NCBI GenBank assembly: GCA_038373865.1
Contig: JAXGGA010002328.1
Span: forward strand, 60,875 to 124,874
From: Uloborus plumipes
Lineage: Eukaryota > Arthropoda > Arachnida > Araneae > Uloboridae
Direction: 5' to 3'
DNA length: 64,000 nucleotides
Made by a program: the position numbers and the translations under genes. The stretch's first letter is position 1, and each line of letters opens with the position of its first letter. Below the pieces are notes generated by a model. The model searched no databases, had not been told where the DNA came from, and saw nothing but the letters and a program-made list of their open reading frames with translations. This document shows, piece after piece, positions 42,701 to 54,469 of the stretch.

Positions 42701-44690
42701 CAAGTATTAATTTTCTTCACAAAATTTATACATGATTTTGTGTACTTAAGTTCAAATATGTATTATACTTTTGTTAATAAAGAAATTGAATGTAGATCAC
42801 TCGAGTAAATGTAGGCACCTATAAAAAATTTTCAGAAGTAATAACTTGTTGTTAACTGATTTGTAGGTTTTAGACTCGTACGTATTTTAAAAATAATAAT
42901 AATTCGTCAAGTATTGGTATTCTTCCAGCGACTGTTCCCAGTGACAGCTTGTAGATGATTCTAAGTTAAATTAAAACATTAAAATTTCTTCCCAGAGTTT
43001 TTTTATTTTGCATTTTAAGTTTCAAAAAACGGTATGCTCTCGCTTACCATCCCCAAACGTATTATTCGTGAAGGATTTTCTGTCTGGTACTAAAGTAAAA
43101 TATAATAATTTTCTTACTAAAGAAGTTCTCACCGATTAGAAAATTTTTGCGAAAAAAAAAAAAAAAAATCAGTGCTATATTAAAAAGTTCATCAACCATT
43201 GGAAAAGACGTCACAATTTTAGGCAATTCACCTTGTAACGAAGAAAAGATTAAACACATCATTTTTTTTTATCGCAAGAGTTCTTTTCTCTATTAAAAAT
43301 AGCAGCTTTAAAAATGTCACTGAATGACAGCCATTATTTTAAATTGCCTTTAAAACCAGACAAAGTTAATCATGGTAGTTTGATATCAGTTGTCTTATAC
43401 AGAATATTTAACTTCATTTTACAACCAACGCTGCGTTTCTTGAAAATCACTCTGGGTACTACAATAATTAACTCTTCGATAATAGCACATTTTCTTTGCT
43501 ATTACATGATAAAGACAGTCTCTTAACTGAATAAAAATGCAATTAAAATCCAGAATAATATAGTATTTTCTAATTTTGTGAAGCTTAGTATGGAAAAGTT
43601 TCAGTTCTACGGAATACGCATTATAACTAGTGGCAGATATTTTATCTTCTAAATTTGTTAAATTAGCTTTAAATACTGCTTTCCTATTCTTAATGGTTTT
43701 AAGATTTATTTTCATCAATAAATAAAATGAATGTACTCACCTTCGCTGATGCACAAGAAAATCCGTTTCATTTGGATAAAAAAATATAAGATAAATGTAT
43801 GAAGTATAAAGGCACGATTTACACTGAAACATGACTTCATTCACAACTCTCAGCAATTTATTTATTTTTAATGGATTCTATGGTAAAATTCGCTAATCTA
43901 GCTCAAAACAGCTGATGAATAAATTTTGATATATTTTACACTCAATTTTTAACCACAAAACAATTATGTACAGACACTTATTATTAGAGCGCATAAAAAT
44001 AATCATTTCACATGCCACAAATTATTCATAAAAATGCCACTGTTTATAAAATAAAATAAAATAAAAGTGGGCTTAAAAATGACGATTAAATAATTTACAA
44101 GTACAACATTTTTATATGTGTGTGCAATAACTCAGGTGAGTTTTCACTGCGGTAGAAATTGTTAACTGTACAACACAATTGAAAAGACGCCATTTAACCC
44201 CTTATTTTCCTCATTTTTCAGACTTTAACAGGTTATTTAGACCGTTTTTTAAGACGGCGTAGAAATGGAAACGTTCGTCACAATGCTTAAAGTCTGTTCC
44301 GGTTTTAATATAAGCATCCCAACAAAAAATGGTATTAAATTATATCTAAATATGCGAACGTATTTTAAACTCAATAGCCGCAGGCAAAAGTTCAAGCAAA
44401 GTGAGATATAAAGACACAAAAATCAGCATGAAAATGTCATTACGAAATTAATGACTGCCCACATTTGTAACGCTGATTGCTTCAAAGAACTGCAGAGACA
44501 ACCTTTTACAGTACATGCTTGGATAACATTTCTGGCTTTGAAATTACTTTTTTAATGCCTCTCACGTATTCACGAAAAATTGTATAGCGATATTCATAAT
44601 TTATGAGACACCAAATCTTTAACTCATAACGAGAAGGCATTACAAGAAATGAACTCTATCTCCTGAAAAGCCAGTTTAAAAACGATTAAT
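39730..44690. other. stretch with few recognised features
   Basis: Mostly AT-rich unique DNA. It contains a GC-richer patch at about 40380-40570 without supported frame or splice sites, and the second hairpin repeat at 42337-42530. No exon supported. Confidence 0.4.
42337..42530. repeat. hairpin repeat, copy 2 (with tripled 3' motif)
   Basis: 42350-42376 and 42401-42427 pair imperfectly over 27 bp, and TTTTCAAT/ATTGAAAA extends the stem outward. After CTCACACTTC, a phrase of the type GCATTGAAAAGGGG(T)TCCCTTGCT occurs three times in tandem, where copy 1 has it once. The block ends in CGACACACTTGTCTACAG. The open frames on both strands over it are by-products of the inverted symmetry. Confidence 0.68.
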
Positions 44691-44700
44691 TTTGAGTTGT

Positions 44701-44883
44701 CTAGCTTTTCAATGCATTATTTTTATACATTAAAGCATAAGAAGCTGGAAATGCCGGTTTGAATCCTCGAATATAAGGTGTCCAATTTGAGAAATTCTTT
44801 ACTCCTGATGGAACAAACGTGAGGTGAACAGGTGGCCTAGGGGATGCGTCTTCAAGCGAGGCCGATGACCGATAACTGGTCAA
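44701..44883 (-). CDS. candidate 3'-terminal exon, unidentified
   Basis: A minus-strand frame is open for about 80 codons (44.94 kb down to the TAG at 44703-44701), with its GC-rich part at 44750-44870. It reads SLEDASPRPPVHLTFVPSGV, then NFSNWTPYIRGFKPAFPASY and ends NALKS. The composition is varied and protein-like, unlike the Lys/Phe/Ile-rich chance frames around it, and GC content rises exactly here. Possible acceptors are ATTGACCAG (ending near 44876) and AATAGCAG (near 44911). No good poly(A) signal is near, and no sister exon or domain was recognised. It could be a real terminal exon of a gene lying to the right, or a decayed insertion. Confidence 0.3.
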   Translation of the reverse strand: MTSYRSSASLEDASPRPPVHLTFVPSGVKNFSNWTPYIRGFKPAFPASYALMYKNNALKS

Positions 44884-45119
44884 TGTTTCTTTAATTAGTG
44901 TGTGATTAAAACTGCTATTTATTTTAAAGAGTGTAATATCTTATGGATGATGACATTTATTTTACAATGGATAGTTTAATAATGTTTATTAGTCTTCTTA
45001 ATTACTCTATCAGTATTATGTCCACGCCTTGTCAACAAATAAAATGCGCTTTGATTATCCGTACGCGAGAGATGTTATTTGTATAAATTACAAGACTTTT
45101 TAAAAAGTTATTTTTATTG

Positions 45120-45833
45120 AAGGTAGTAGTCTGGTAACTTGGGTTCAGAAAATCGAAAAAAAATTTTTTTTGCCTAATTTGAAAGTACAATGTCTTGAGA
45201 ATTTACTATGAAAATTTCTGACAGAAATTCGAAATATTTCGGGAGTTAGAACGAGTTTCCTAGAGCGCCTCGGAGTTTGTTGTTGAACTTTAAACGCGTT
45301 TTTCTCAAAACACTGTTTTTCTGGTCGGCCGGGGTCCTAACTTTTTTTCTACTGAACCGATTGTTTTCAAATTTTAACAGGCTGTTCTACACACTTATAG
45401 TTCTCGTCGGAACTAAAAAGAATTTTTTTCACCCCTAACTTTTCATTTTACAACCCTTTCTTTGCTAAAATAAAAGGACTTTTTTTTTAAAGCTCGCCAT
45501 TTTGTTATTTACCCTTGAAATTTAACTTCAGTAGTTCCGACCAGAATGACATGTCTATAGATTAAGAATAATCAAGAATATTTGATTTCAGATAACATCA
45601 AGAGCCAAAATCACCCGGGTCACCCACGTGCATTTTTTTTTGAAGTTCCAACTTCGAGGGACAATAATAATAGTAATAAACTATTAAATTTTTTCAAATA
45701 ATTTTTTTTTATGTTTTCAATATGTAAATAAAAACACTCTTAATATTCAAGATAATTCATTTTTATTTTCCTATAAAAAACCACCCTCCAAAGAAGTCAT
45801 GAAAATAGGCATAAGTTACCAGACTACTACCTT
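45120..45833. mobile_element. 714-bp MITE with AAGGTAGTAGTCTGGTAACTT ends
   Basis: The left end runs AGGTAGTAGTCTGGTAACTT and the right end is its complement AAGTTACCAGACTACTACCT. The interior is non-coding with GC-richer patches and scattered homopolymers. No clear target duplication: the flanks are AT-rich. Confidence 0.75.
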
Positions 45834-45839
45834 AAAAAT

Positions 45840-47340
45840 ATTCGGAAACATTCCTACAGTGTATAAGAAAATTGATATTTACTGAAATAAAACTATAAAA
45901 AAAAAAAAAAATGCGTTCAGTAATCTGCAGTGGGAAGGTAAAGAGCACTAAATGCAAACTTTTTTTTTTGCATTTTTGTCATGTGTTGAGCTTCAGTTTT
46001 ACTGCACAAGCTACCTTATTTAATTCCTACCGAAAGTAAAGTACACAAAAAAAGTTAAATACCAATTTCCCTAGTGTCAGCATGGAATTCAAAACGCGTT
46101 TTTTCAAATATCACAAAAACTCATCTCTGCAGATACTGCTCTTTATTTTTGAAAGGCATTAATAATGTCACTATGAAAACTGTTATCATAGGTTTATGCC
46201 AATTAATAGAATACCAGGCTTACTCGTTGAATGAAAAATGAACAACAATAAAATACTATGCCGCACGCTTTAAGAGCTGTTTAACGATACACAACTTTTA
46301 AATTGAGCTAACTTCTTGCATTGCTCACTGCATTTAAATACTTTTTATCACATTTCCCATTCGTCATCATACAGTTTTATCCACTTTTTCACTGCATAAG
46401 GACTTACATTTTTTGAAATACGTCTTATTTGTTTTTTTTTACTGTAAATATTCAACAAACTTATATTAAAAAAGAAAAAAAAACTTTACAGACATTTTTT
46501 CATGTGACATTCAATATTAGGTTTTGTTGAAAAAACAGAAATAGTTAATATACTTGTAATACTTGAATTTGACGCGATAAGAGGAACGAAAAAAAAATCA
46601 AACCACGGGAGTACTTATGATGAACAATTCCATTTTCATTAAAATAAACTTTGCATTAAAAAAAGAAACAACATCATTATAATATGTTAAATTCACTGCA
46701 TATTTTCACACTCGTTGAACGTTTTATTTCATATGTAATACATGATTTTTTTCAGGTGGAATAAAAGATCCAGTAAGACAGATATTTTCCATGTAGTATT
46801 GGATATTTAGATGATTTCTTTTACAAAAGCATGATTTGTTTAGTAAAATCGATCAAAAACATAAAATGTTTACATAAAAAATTTAAAAGACATCTTTAAT
46901 GAATACGTGTAGTGTAACCCAATAAAATAGTGTCGAAATTATATGCGATCACATGCTTTCCTGGATCAATAGATTTTTAGCACTTTAGTAAGATTTAATT
47001 GCAAACTTTTGTATTATGTTTCATTTGCTGTTAGAACATTGTTACTAAAACAAACAATTGATACAAGCTCTTGATTGAAGAAAAGCATTTTCAGATTACT
47101 CTTATTTTTTAGAATATGATGAGTAAGTTAAAGCTCTCTAAAAAGGAAAAAATCTAATATTCAAAATGAAGAAAAATTCTAATGAAGATATTGTCAAATT
47201 GGCTCTAATTATATTGAAGTTCTTTAGGTAAAAAATACTTGAATCACCTTTAGTAAGAGATAGTTAGTAAATCAAACGACTAGTATTTGGAAATAAAACA
47301 AGTTTTTAAGTGAAAGGAAAATAAGAAGAAAAACTTTATA
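45840..47340. other. stretch without recognised features
   Basis: Very AT-rich with many homopolymer runs. No exon, inverted-repeat element or RNA gene recognised. Confidence 0.45.
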
Positions 47341-47344
47341 TGTT

Positions 47345-47451
47345 CCCAGGTAGCACAAAAACGTTTAAACGTTTTATAAACGTTTTTAATCCGTTGTCAC
47401 AACGTTAATAACCATTTTACAACCTTTAAAAAACGAAGTGTGCTACTTGGG
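47345..47451. mobile_element. 107-bp MITE, copy B (CCCAGGTAGCACA termini)
   Basis: Partner of 638-744: same length, same ends, only a few substitutions. It lies 46.7 kb from the first copy in the same orientation. Confidence 0.7.
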
Positions 47452-47558
47452 TTAACAATGACTTTTCGAGTTTCTGAGAGGAATCCTTTAACACACGAAA
47501 AAGAAAGCGAATAAAATGATTCAGTTTCTTAAAGTTTCTTAACAGTGATGTAAAATTA

Positions 47559-47803
47559 AGGGTCAGGGGGAAAAACCACGGTAGTCACATTTGATTCATT
47601 TTGAGAAAAACGAAATTTAAACTTTACGAACTCATAAACTTCCCCAGTATACTTGTTCTAAAATGACAATAATACATGGACTACAGTGTTTTTTCACAAA
47701 AATTGCATATATTAAACGAAATTACACTTATTTTTCTAACAGGTGGTAGCATCAGTTTAAATTCAACAAAAAGTGGACTACCGTGGTTTTTCCCCCTGAC
47801 CCT
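47559..47803. mobile_element. 245-bp MITE with AGGGTCAGGGGGAAAAACC ends
   Basis: The left end AGGGTCAGGGGGAAAAACC continues into ACGGTAGTC and is an exact complement of the right end (GACTACCGTGGTTTTTCCCC then CTGACCCT), about 28 bp. The interior is AT-rich. An open frame that begins inside its right end and continues to 48040 is not supported as a gene. Confidence 0.85.
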
Positions 47804-48059
47804 TCAAATGGGTTCGTGAATATTATTGAGCATTTGAAAAACAACGTGAATTCGGTGCAATGTCAATTAGCAGGGCAAAGTAAAATAGAAAAATATTATT
47901 TAACCTTCCATCTAATAGTGCTATTGGGCACTAATCTAAGTATGCTATTGCGAATGAAACCTGCTTATAGTCAGAGAATATTTACTCCTGAAGATCAAAG
48001 AAGCAGACTATTTAATTACACCAGCCATTTTCATAAATGAATACTTATATTGTAGCATT

Positions 48060-49090
48060 TGTGGTAAGTCGGCAACATTTTTCGCTGTTATAACGTGATA
48101 AAGATCCGTTAACTACTTTAAACAGAAAACTAATACTTTTGAGGGCAATATCTATTTATTTTCTTACACCTATATTTGATTTTAACTTTCCATAAACATT
48201 TATCATGGATACCTCGGATAAAGTGAAAAAAATGTATTTCATTCCCTTTATTTATAAATATAAAATGTTTTTAGTAAGCCAGATAAAGATTGCAAGACTG
48301 TATGAATATTTTACTGAAAGAAAAGGGGGAGTTTGACTTGTAACTGGACAATATAAATTCATTTAAAACTAAAATTTTTCAGTTTAAATAATTCAACTCG
48401 ATTTTGTTCGATACGATCAAAGTCTATCTATCAATAGCGTAGCGAGAAATTTACCTTAGGGTGGAGTAAAAAAAATCTGGCTGCTCTATTAGTAGATACA
48501 ATTGATGGTATTCGATTCCACCGAATTCTGTTCAAATGTAAATGAGTAGAATGAGCCCCTACATTGGAATTTTATACTATAATAGCATAAGAATGAATAA
48601 TGTTTTTACTTAATTTTTGTACCACTTTATACCTATGAAGAAGAAAAGGTAATCAACTTTGGTCAAGGTTTGACCAAACTTTGGTTTACTTTGTTCAAGG
48701 AAATTTTTAAGAATTCACTCCTAACGAATTCAATCGAGATTCACGTATCGCCCCAGAAAAACAATTAGTTCCGATAAAAAGTAACCAACACACAGGAAAG
48801 ATGTTTCAAATGATATCTACATATTCCCAGTTGTATAAACTATTGTTAATTTTCGGTATCTTAGCTTCCGAGGAAATTAGATTTTATTAAAAAAATAAAG
48901 TAATAATAGTAATAGTAATAACATAAATCATTAAAGTCAGAAAAAAACTTCTATTATAAAATTAAAAAAAAAGTTTATCTAGAATCGGAGTACATTCTTC
49001 TTTGAACTGTTACGAAACTGCCCAAAATTGCTAAAATTGCATTTTACTGTCTGTGATTATTCTTCTTTCGACTAAGTTTTGCATCCCTTT
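48060..49090. other. stretch without recognised features
   Basis: AT-rich. The phrase AATAGCGTAGCGAGAAATTT near 48436 resembles ends of some old DNA elements, but I found no partner end. Confidence 0.4.
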
Positions 49091-49097
49091 GTAATAG

Positions 49098-50394
49098 TAC
49101 CGTCAAATGGGGTGAATCAGAACACTTTTCAGCTTTAATTGTAAAAAAAGTAGTTAAAAGATTTTTTTAAATTATATTTTTTGGGTAAAAACTTCGGTCC
49201 TGCTTTGCTTTTGATATTCCAAGCAAAGACAAAACATTTCTAACAGTTATTATTAAAATATATAGGAAATTATGGGTGTTCCGAATCACCCCGTAGATAA
49301 GGATCAATCGGAACACACGTTAAAGTTTTTATTTTTTTCAATTTAACCTATAATAGGTCTCACAAACATGAGTAATATTGATGGGGGAGAATAAGAACAG
49401 ATAATTACTGTTAAATAAAAGTATATTTTAATACCAGTAAAGGTTTATAATTTGTCAAAATTAAAAATAATTTTAAACTTCTGAAAAAATAAATTAATTT
49501 TAAGAAATGCTTTTGAATTAAAATACAACGCTGTAACATAAATTGAAGTCACTCATATCGTCCACAAATATGTACTTGGGGTTAAAACTAGCAGTTGCGC
49601 CTTGACTTAAGTTTTTTCATAACATCTTCTGGGATGAACGCTGCCATTTCTTTAGTTTCTTGAAATCTCTGGGTTTTGGGGATTGTTCTGTAAGATTTTC
49701 CCACTTATTCATCACTGTCTGTATACTGAAATTATGCTACATAAAGTCTGTATGCCTTTCTCCCATGTATTTTAGGCAAAAAGAAGTCTCCTGGAGCAAA
49801 AATCTTTTTAAATCTGCAACTTTCTGTCATTCTAAGATCTAGTTGCTCACGAGAAGAGATAAACAGTAATAAATCCTTGTTTTTGTCTTGACTAGAGAAA
49901 TTGCGGTTGGAATCTTGATTTTTCAAACAGTTTCCTTTAAATAAGTTTGAAATGGAACAACAGAACCAAGTGTTCCGATACACCCCGCAATTTTTTTTCC
50001 TGTGTCATATTTCCGAATTCATTCATTTTTACGACAGATTTTTTTTTAAAAATGTAAATTCTAATGTGATATTCAGTTGTTCGGATACATACATAATTGA
50101 AACATACCACTCTCAGGTTTAAATTATGAGAAGGTTTGTACTTACATATGAAGTTTTGCAGTCTATGGAAACGTGATGTTTTCTAGCATTCGAAATGCAG
50201 CCCTCCTTGTGAGCCAGTAACGTTGCCAGATTGACAAAACTAATTTTTTCCTACTTCCTATGATCTTACCTTTCTAAAAAAAAAATAATGGAGAATAATA
50301 CCCAATAGTATATTTCTGAAGAATTTCTTTGTACGGTCGGGAAGTTTTGTTACGATTGACCCCGCTGCTCCTATACATCCCATTTTACTGTATG
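49098..50394. mobile_element. possible decayed DNA transposon
   Basis: The left edge GTACCGTCAAATGGGGTGAA and the right edge (ATCCCATTTTACTGTATG) are weakly inverted. Inside, phrases such as GTTCCGAATCACCCCG, GATCAATCGGAACACACG and GTTCCGATACACCCCG recur. No transposase was read. The boundaries are a guess. Confidence 0.25.
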
Positions 50395-50399
50395 CAATA

Positions 50400-52850
50400 C
50401 CATTACCAATCTTATAGTTTAGCAAGAATTAGAATTCTTTGCAAAACTTTCTTCGCAGGATTTATTTCATAATTTATTAAGCATTTGTGTGAATATATAT
50501 ATTAAATCAAATCTAGATTTTTTTAAATAAATTGTGACATGACTGTTATAAGAATTTATTAATTATCATTTAATATACTATGTCCTACATCTTAATGAAT
50601 ATGTATCTTTCATTGAGATAATTTACTTTAATTCGTAAATATTGTAGTCAAATGAAATAGTTTAGGGACACTTTATCATTTTTCCCTATTTTTTTAACTG
50701 ACATGTTGTATTTAAAACCCGTGTTGCTCTGAGCACAACTACTAATGCGAAATAGAAATATCAAAAAAAAAAAAAAAAGTGCTACAAAAGTGAATGGTAA
50801 AAAATCTCAAAATATGACTGTATGTGTGCGTGCTCTTCAGTATTATCCTTAAATATATTAACTTTCAATCATCAATGTATTGTATGTTATTAAAAAAAGA
50901 TGCAACGTTGAAAGGTAGGGGAATGTAAAGCAAAGAAATCGGTGCAATATTTAATCTGTTTTGAACACTATTTATCTGGCAATGTTTTTACTATGTGCTA
51001 ACACATGTAGTCTATTCCAATCGGGAAAAAATGATCTCTGAATATCAAAGATTATGATAAATACAAGCAATTTTTTTTAAATTGATACTCATTTTAAAAT
51101 ATTTTGTTGCAAGCTAAAAATTATTATTTTTTTTCTTCCAAAATAAATTGATGAATTTTTTTTTACCACTTTGAATATTAAATGAGCCTTATTAATACTT
51201 GGTGTAGTACTATTTTATCTAATGTTGAACTTATCTTTCAGGGAATTGTTTTGTACAATTAACCAAGTGCATGTGGGGAAAAGTGGATGAGGCAAAGTGA
51301 AATAGTTCAATTCGTTTGCAAATTTGATCATTTACTAAACCACTTATACATTCATTTATTGATCAATTTATTTACATTAATTAATTTAATAATTCACCTG
51401 TGTAGTCATTCAGTCAATTATTTTCCTATCCATTTGCTAGTTTATTCAGTTATTTTTTTTTTTCTCATTTTCTAATTAATTAATTTAATTATTCGCTTAT
51501 TGTTTCATTACATTCATTTATTCACTCATTATTTTATTTATTCATTCATTTTACCCAAAATATTTTTAATAATCAAATATAAAATAGTTCGTTAAAAAAT
51601 ATTTTATTTTTCACTTCTTATTCTTCCGTCCATGAAAGAAATAGTGAATTTGAAAAAATTCCAAGTAAAAATTTACTACTAAAAATAAAATAGTTTCTCA
51701 ATGTAAGTTTTATTATAAAAAAATCCTTTCTGCATGTACTGTAATTTTCAAAAACAATTTGTAATTTCTTCATTTTGAAAAAGGTAAGTCATTTTGCCCC
51801 ACATTGTCCTACATAAGCTCTTGTAATTTAGACGTGGGTATAAATACAAATTAGAATCACAAAATATGAATAGATCATCAAGAATGTTAGCGAATATGTT
51901 TGCATGTACAAAACAATTAAGATATTTTAATAAGCCTTCTAAAATATAATAGAAAAAGTAAAGATGCAGCTATATAAAGAAATTCACCATAATTGTGTAA
52001 GTACAAACGAAAATAAAAAAAACAACTAACAAGTTAAAAAAAAATCACTAAATCCGAGATTTTTTATGAAACATTATCCGGAAGCTCAATGTTTACATAT
52101 TAAAGTTTGTCATTAACGAAAGAAATAAAAATATGAAATATAATTGTTTACAAAACCTTTACCTTGTTTATGTATACTGCGATAAATCTTTTCAGTTATC
52201 TCGATCGCGATATTAGGACATTTGGAGATGAGATAAAAACATCATTACAAGGGTACCAAGTGATAATTGTCACCACATGTCCCACTAATCTATATTCTGC
52301 TCAAGTTATTAATTTCCTTATTTAAATTTCTTTACTTTTTAATAACCTTCTTCATAACTCATTTTTCATTATTGCTGCAGGTTAGATAATTGTTTTACTT
52401 AATTGTGATAATTTGTTGTTACGACAAAAATGTATGTTTAACAATGTAAAAGAGAAAATTCCCCCATCGGAGACTTAATGAATGGATTTTTAAAAAATAT
52501 AAACTGCCACTACATTATAAAACATTTTATCAAAACTGAAAACTATTAGAACACAATATGTAGATTCGTTTGTTGTGAAAAAGAATCAGCGAGAGAAATT
52601 TCTGCAATGAAAAACTTAATGAAGGCATTTTCGAAAACCCATTAATTATCACAATAAAACAATGCAATGAATCGATACCGAAGACAGGTATGAAGATTGT
52701 GCAATGAAAAAGGTTGTTATAAGTAATAAAAAAAAATAATAACATGTGGATTCATGAGACATATTGTGAAAACTAATATTTTCCAAAAACTTCAATCTTT
52801 TGAAAACACAGATAGCGTTTAAACCCTATGAAAAAAGAAAGAGAGCAATA
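50400..52850. other. AT-rich stretch before the LINE
   Basis: The portion 51270-51810 is flanked by GGCAAAGTGAAATAG and TCATTTTGCCCCAC and filled with degenerate ATTCATT-type repeats. The phrase pair (GGGGCAAAGTGAAATAG / TTTCACTTTGCCCC) also occurs near 4033 and 15986, suggesting an old dispersed family. Nothing coding was seen. Confidence 0.35.
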
Positions 52851-52875
52851 AGGAAGCGATTGTCATTTTAAAGCG

Positions 52876-54396
52876 TTGACCTTTTTCATTACACAGCTTG
52901 AGGACTTTGTATTTTCCAGGGAGGACGTTTTACTTTATTTGAAAAAAATTAAAACCACAAAAGCTCCGGGACCAGATAATATTTATCCAAAAATTCTAGT
53001 AGAATGTGCAGAGGAATTAGTTGACGCTATAGTTAATATATTCAATGCTTCGTATAACTCAGGGATAGTGCCAGAGGACTGGAAACTAGCTAACATTACA
53101 CCACTCTTCAAGAAAGGGTCTAGAGGTAATGCAGGAAATTATAGGCCTGTGAGTCTGACTTCAGTGGTATGTAAAATTTTTGAAACATTGATCAAAATTA
53201 AGATTATGAATTTCTTAGAAAATAATGGGCTGTTGAGTAGTTTGCAGTATGGTTTCAGAAAAGGTAAATCGTGTGCTACTAATTTATTACATTTCTACGA
53301 CAAGGTTACCTTGGCTTTAGATAGCAAAAAATGCGTAGATGTTGTTTACATAGATTTTCAAAAAGCTTTCGATAAGGTACCGCATGTAGCACTACTCAGC
53401 AAATTAGCTGGTATAGGGGTAGGAGGTAAAATTCTAGTTTGGGTTAGGAATTGGCTGACAGGAAGGAAACAAAGAGTAGTTGTTAGGGGTAACTATTCTA
53501 AATGGAGTGAAGTTTTAAGTGGGGTTCCCCAAGGATCAGTTTTAGGTCCCCTTTTGTTTATTATTTTTATGAATGACATTCATGAAAATGTTTCTGGAAA
53601 CATGAATTGTTTTGCCGATGATGTCAAACTTATGGGGGTTGTAGAAAATGATGAACAAATAAATCAGCTGCAACAGGATTTGGATCATATTACTAAATGG
53701 GCAGACAAGTGGGGTATGGCAGTTAATGTTGGGAAATGTCAAGTGCTGCATTTCGGTCATGGAAATAAGCATACAAGCTATTATTTACAGGGTTCAGTCA
53801 TTAGTAGGGCAGATAATGTTATGGATCTAGGTGTCTTAATAAATCAGGATTTCAAGTCCAGTCAACAGTGCAGCATAGCTAGTAACAAAGCCAATAGGAT
53901 GCTTGGGTTTATTAATAGATCTATTTCAAACAAATCTAAGAAGGTTCTTCTGCCTCTATATAGAAGTTTGGTAAGACCTCATTTGGAGTATGCTGTTCAG
54001 TTTTGGTCTCCTTATCTGAAGAAAGACATTAATTTATTGGAAAGGGTACAAAGGAGGGCTACAAGGTTAGTGAATGGACTTTCTAATTTAGACTATGATT
54101 CCAGACTTAGAATGCTTAATATGTATAGTCTTGAGCAACGGAGAACCAGAGGGGACATGATTCAGTTATTTAAATTTATTAAAATGAATGATGTTGCAGG
54201 GTTGGATTTTTGCAAGGAAAGCAGGACAAGGGGTCATTGTTTTAAGCTGTTTAAACCTCAGGCGAACCTGGAAATTCGAAAAAATTACTATTTTAGCAGG
54301 GTAGTGGGAACTTGGAACAGCTTACCGGAAGAGGCGGTAAAGAGCAATGGAGTAGATGGCTTTAAGAGGGCCATTGATCTTCATTGGGGTCTTTAA
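52876..54396 (+). CDS. non-LTR retrotransposon reverse transcriptase (5'-truncated ORF2)
   Basis: An uninterrupted 506-codon frame. In order: KAPGPDNIYP (about 29-38), GNYRPVSLTS (87-96), GFRKGKSCATNLL (126-138), the first catalytic motif VYIDFQKAFDKVPH (157-170), SGVPQGSVLGPLLFIIFMND (215-234), and the catalytic CFADDVKLMG (245-254). Next come the thumb region and C-terminal LYRSLVRPHLEYAVQFWSPY (361-380), RVQRRATRLV and the late RVVGTWNSLPE. Catalytic aspartates are all present. The enzyme copies the element's own RNA at a nicked target. Met1 is not a natural start; the real ORF2 would begin far upstream with the endonuclease. The lack of stops suggests a recent insertion. It is not host coding sequence. 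Confidence 0.95.
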   Translation: MTFFITQLEDFVFSREDVLLYLKKIKTTKAPGPDNIYPKILVECAEELVDAIVNIFNASYNSGIVPEDWKLANITPLFKKGSRGNAGNYRPVSLTSVVCKIFETLIKIKIMNFLENNGLLSSLQYGFRKGKSCATNLLHFYDKVTLALDSKKCVDVVYIDFQKAFDKVPHVALLSKLAGIGVGGKILVWVRNWLTGRKQRVVVRGNYSKWSEVLSGVPQGSVLGPLLFIIFMNDIHENVSGNMNCFADDVKLMGVVENDEQINQLQQDLDHITKWADKWGMAVNVGKCQVLHFGHGNKHTSYYLQGSVISRADNVMDLGVLINQDFKSSQQCSIASNKANRMLGFINRSISNKSKKVLLPLYRSLVRPHLEYAVQFWSPYLKKDINLLERVQRRATRLVNGLSNLDYDSRLRMLNMYSLEQRRTRGDMIQLFKFIKMNDVAGLDFCKESRTRGHCFKLFKPQANLEIRKNYYFSRVVGTWNSLPEEAVKSNGVDGFKRAIDLHWGL

Positions 54397-54404
54397 TTTG
54401 ACTA

Positions 54405-54441
54405 GGACCAGCCAAGTTGGGCCCTGAGCCTGCTGCTGGTC
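54405..54441 (+). other. 3'-UTR hairpin of the LINE
   Basis: GGACCAGC (54405-54412) pairs with GCTGGTC (54435-54441) around a GC-rich loop, directly before the ATTTGT repeats. In CR1-like elements such a 3' structure is thought to be what reverse transcriptase recognises. Confidence 0.55.
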
Positions 54442-54469
54442 GCCACATTTGTATTTGTATTTGTATTAT

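Larger units (their letters stand above)
52876..54467 (+). mobile_element. 5'-truncated non-LTR retrotransposon, CR1/Rex1-like
   Basis: It contains the reverse-transcriptase frame, a very short 3' UTR with a GGACCAGC/GCTGGTC hairpin, and a terminal microsatellite of ATTTGT units (54447-54467). A short hairpin plus microsatellite tail is typical of CR1-group LINEs. The apurinic endonuclease and first ORF are missing, so the insertion was 5'-truncated, as is usual after target-primed reverse transcription. The exact 5' junction near 52850-52890 and a target duplication could not be fixed. Confidence 0.85.

Noticed and set aside
45840..47340. Search for tRNA, rRNA or snRNA genes
   Set aside because: No cloverleaf, rRNA core or snRNA motif was recognised here or elsewhere in the window.
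47783..48040. 85-codon plus-strand frame
   Set aside because: It starts inside the terminal repeat of a MITE and has no domain or splice support.
53542..53772. Minus-strand frame inside the reverse transcriptase
   Set aside because: Shadow of the well-supported plus-strand frame.
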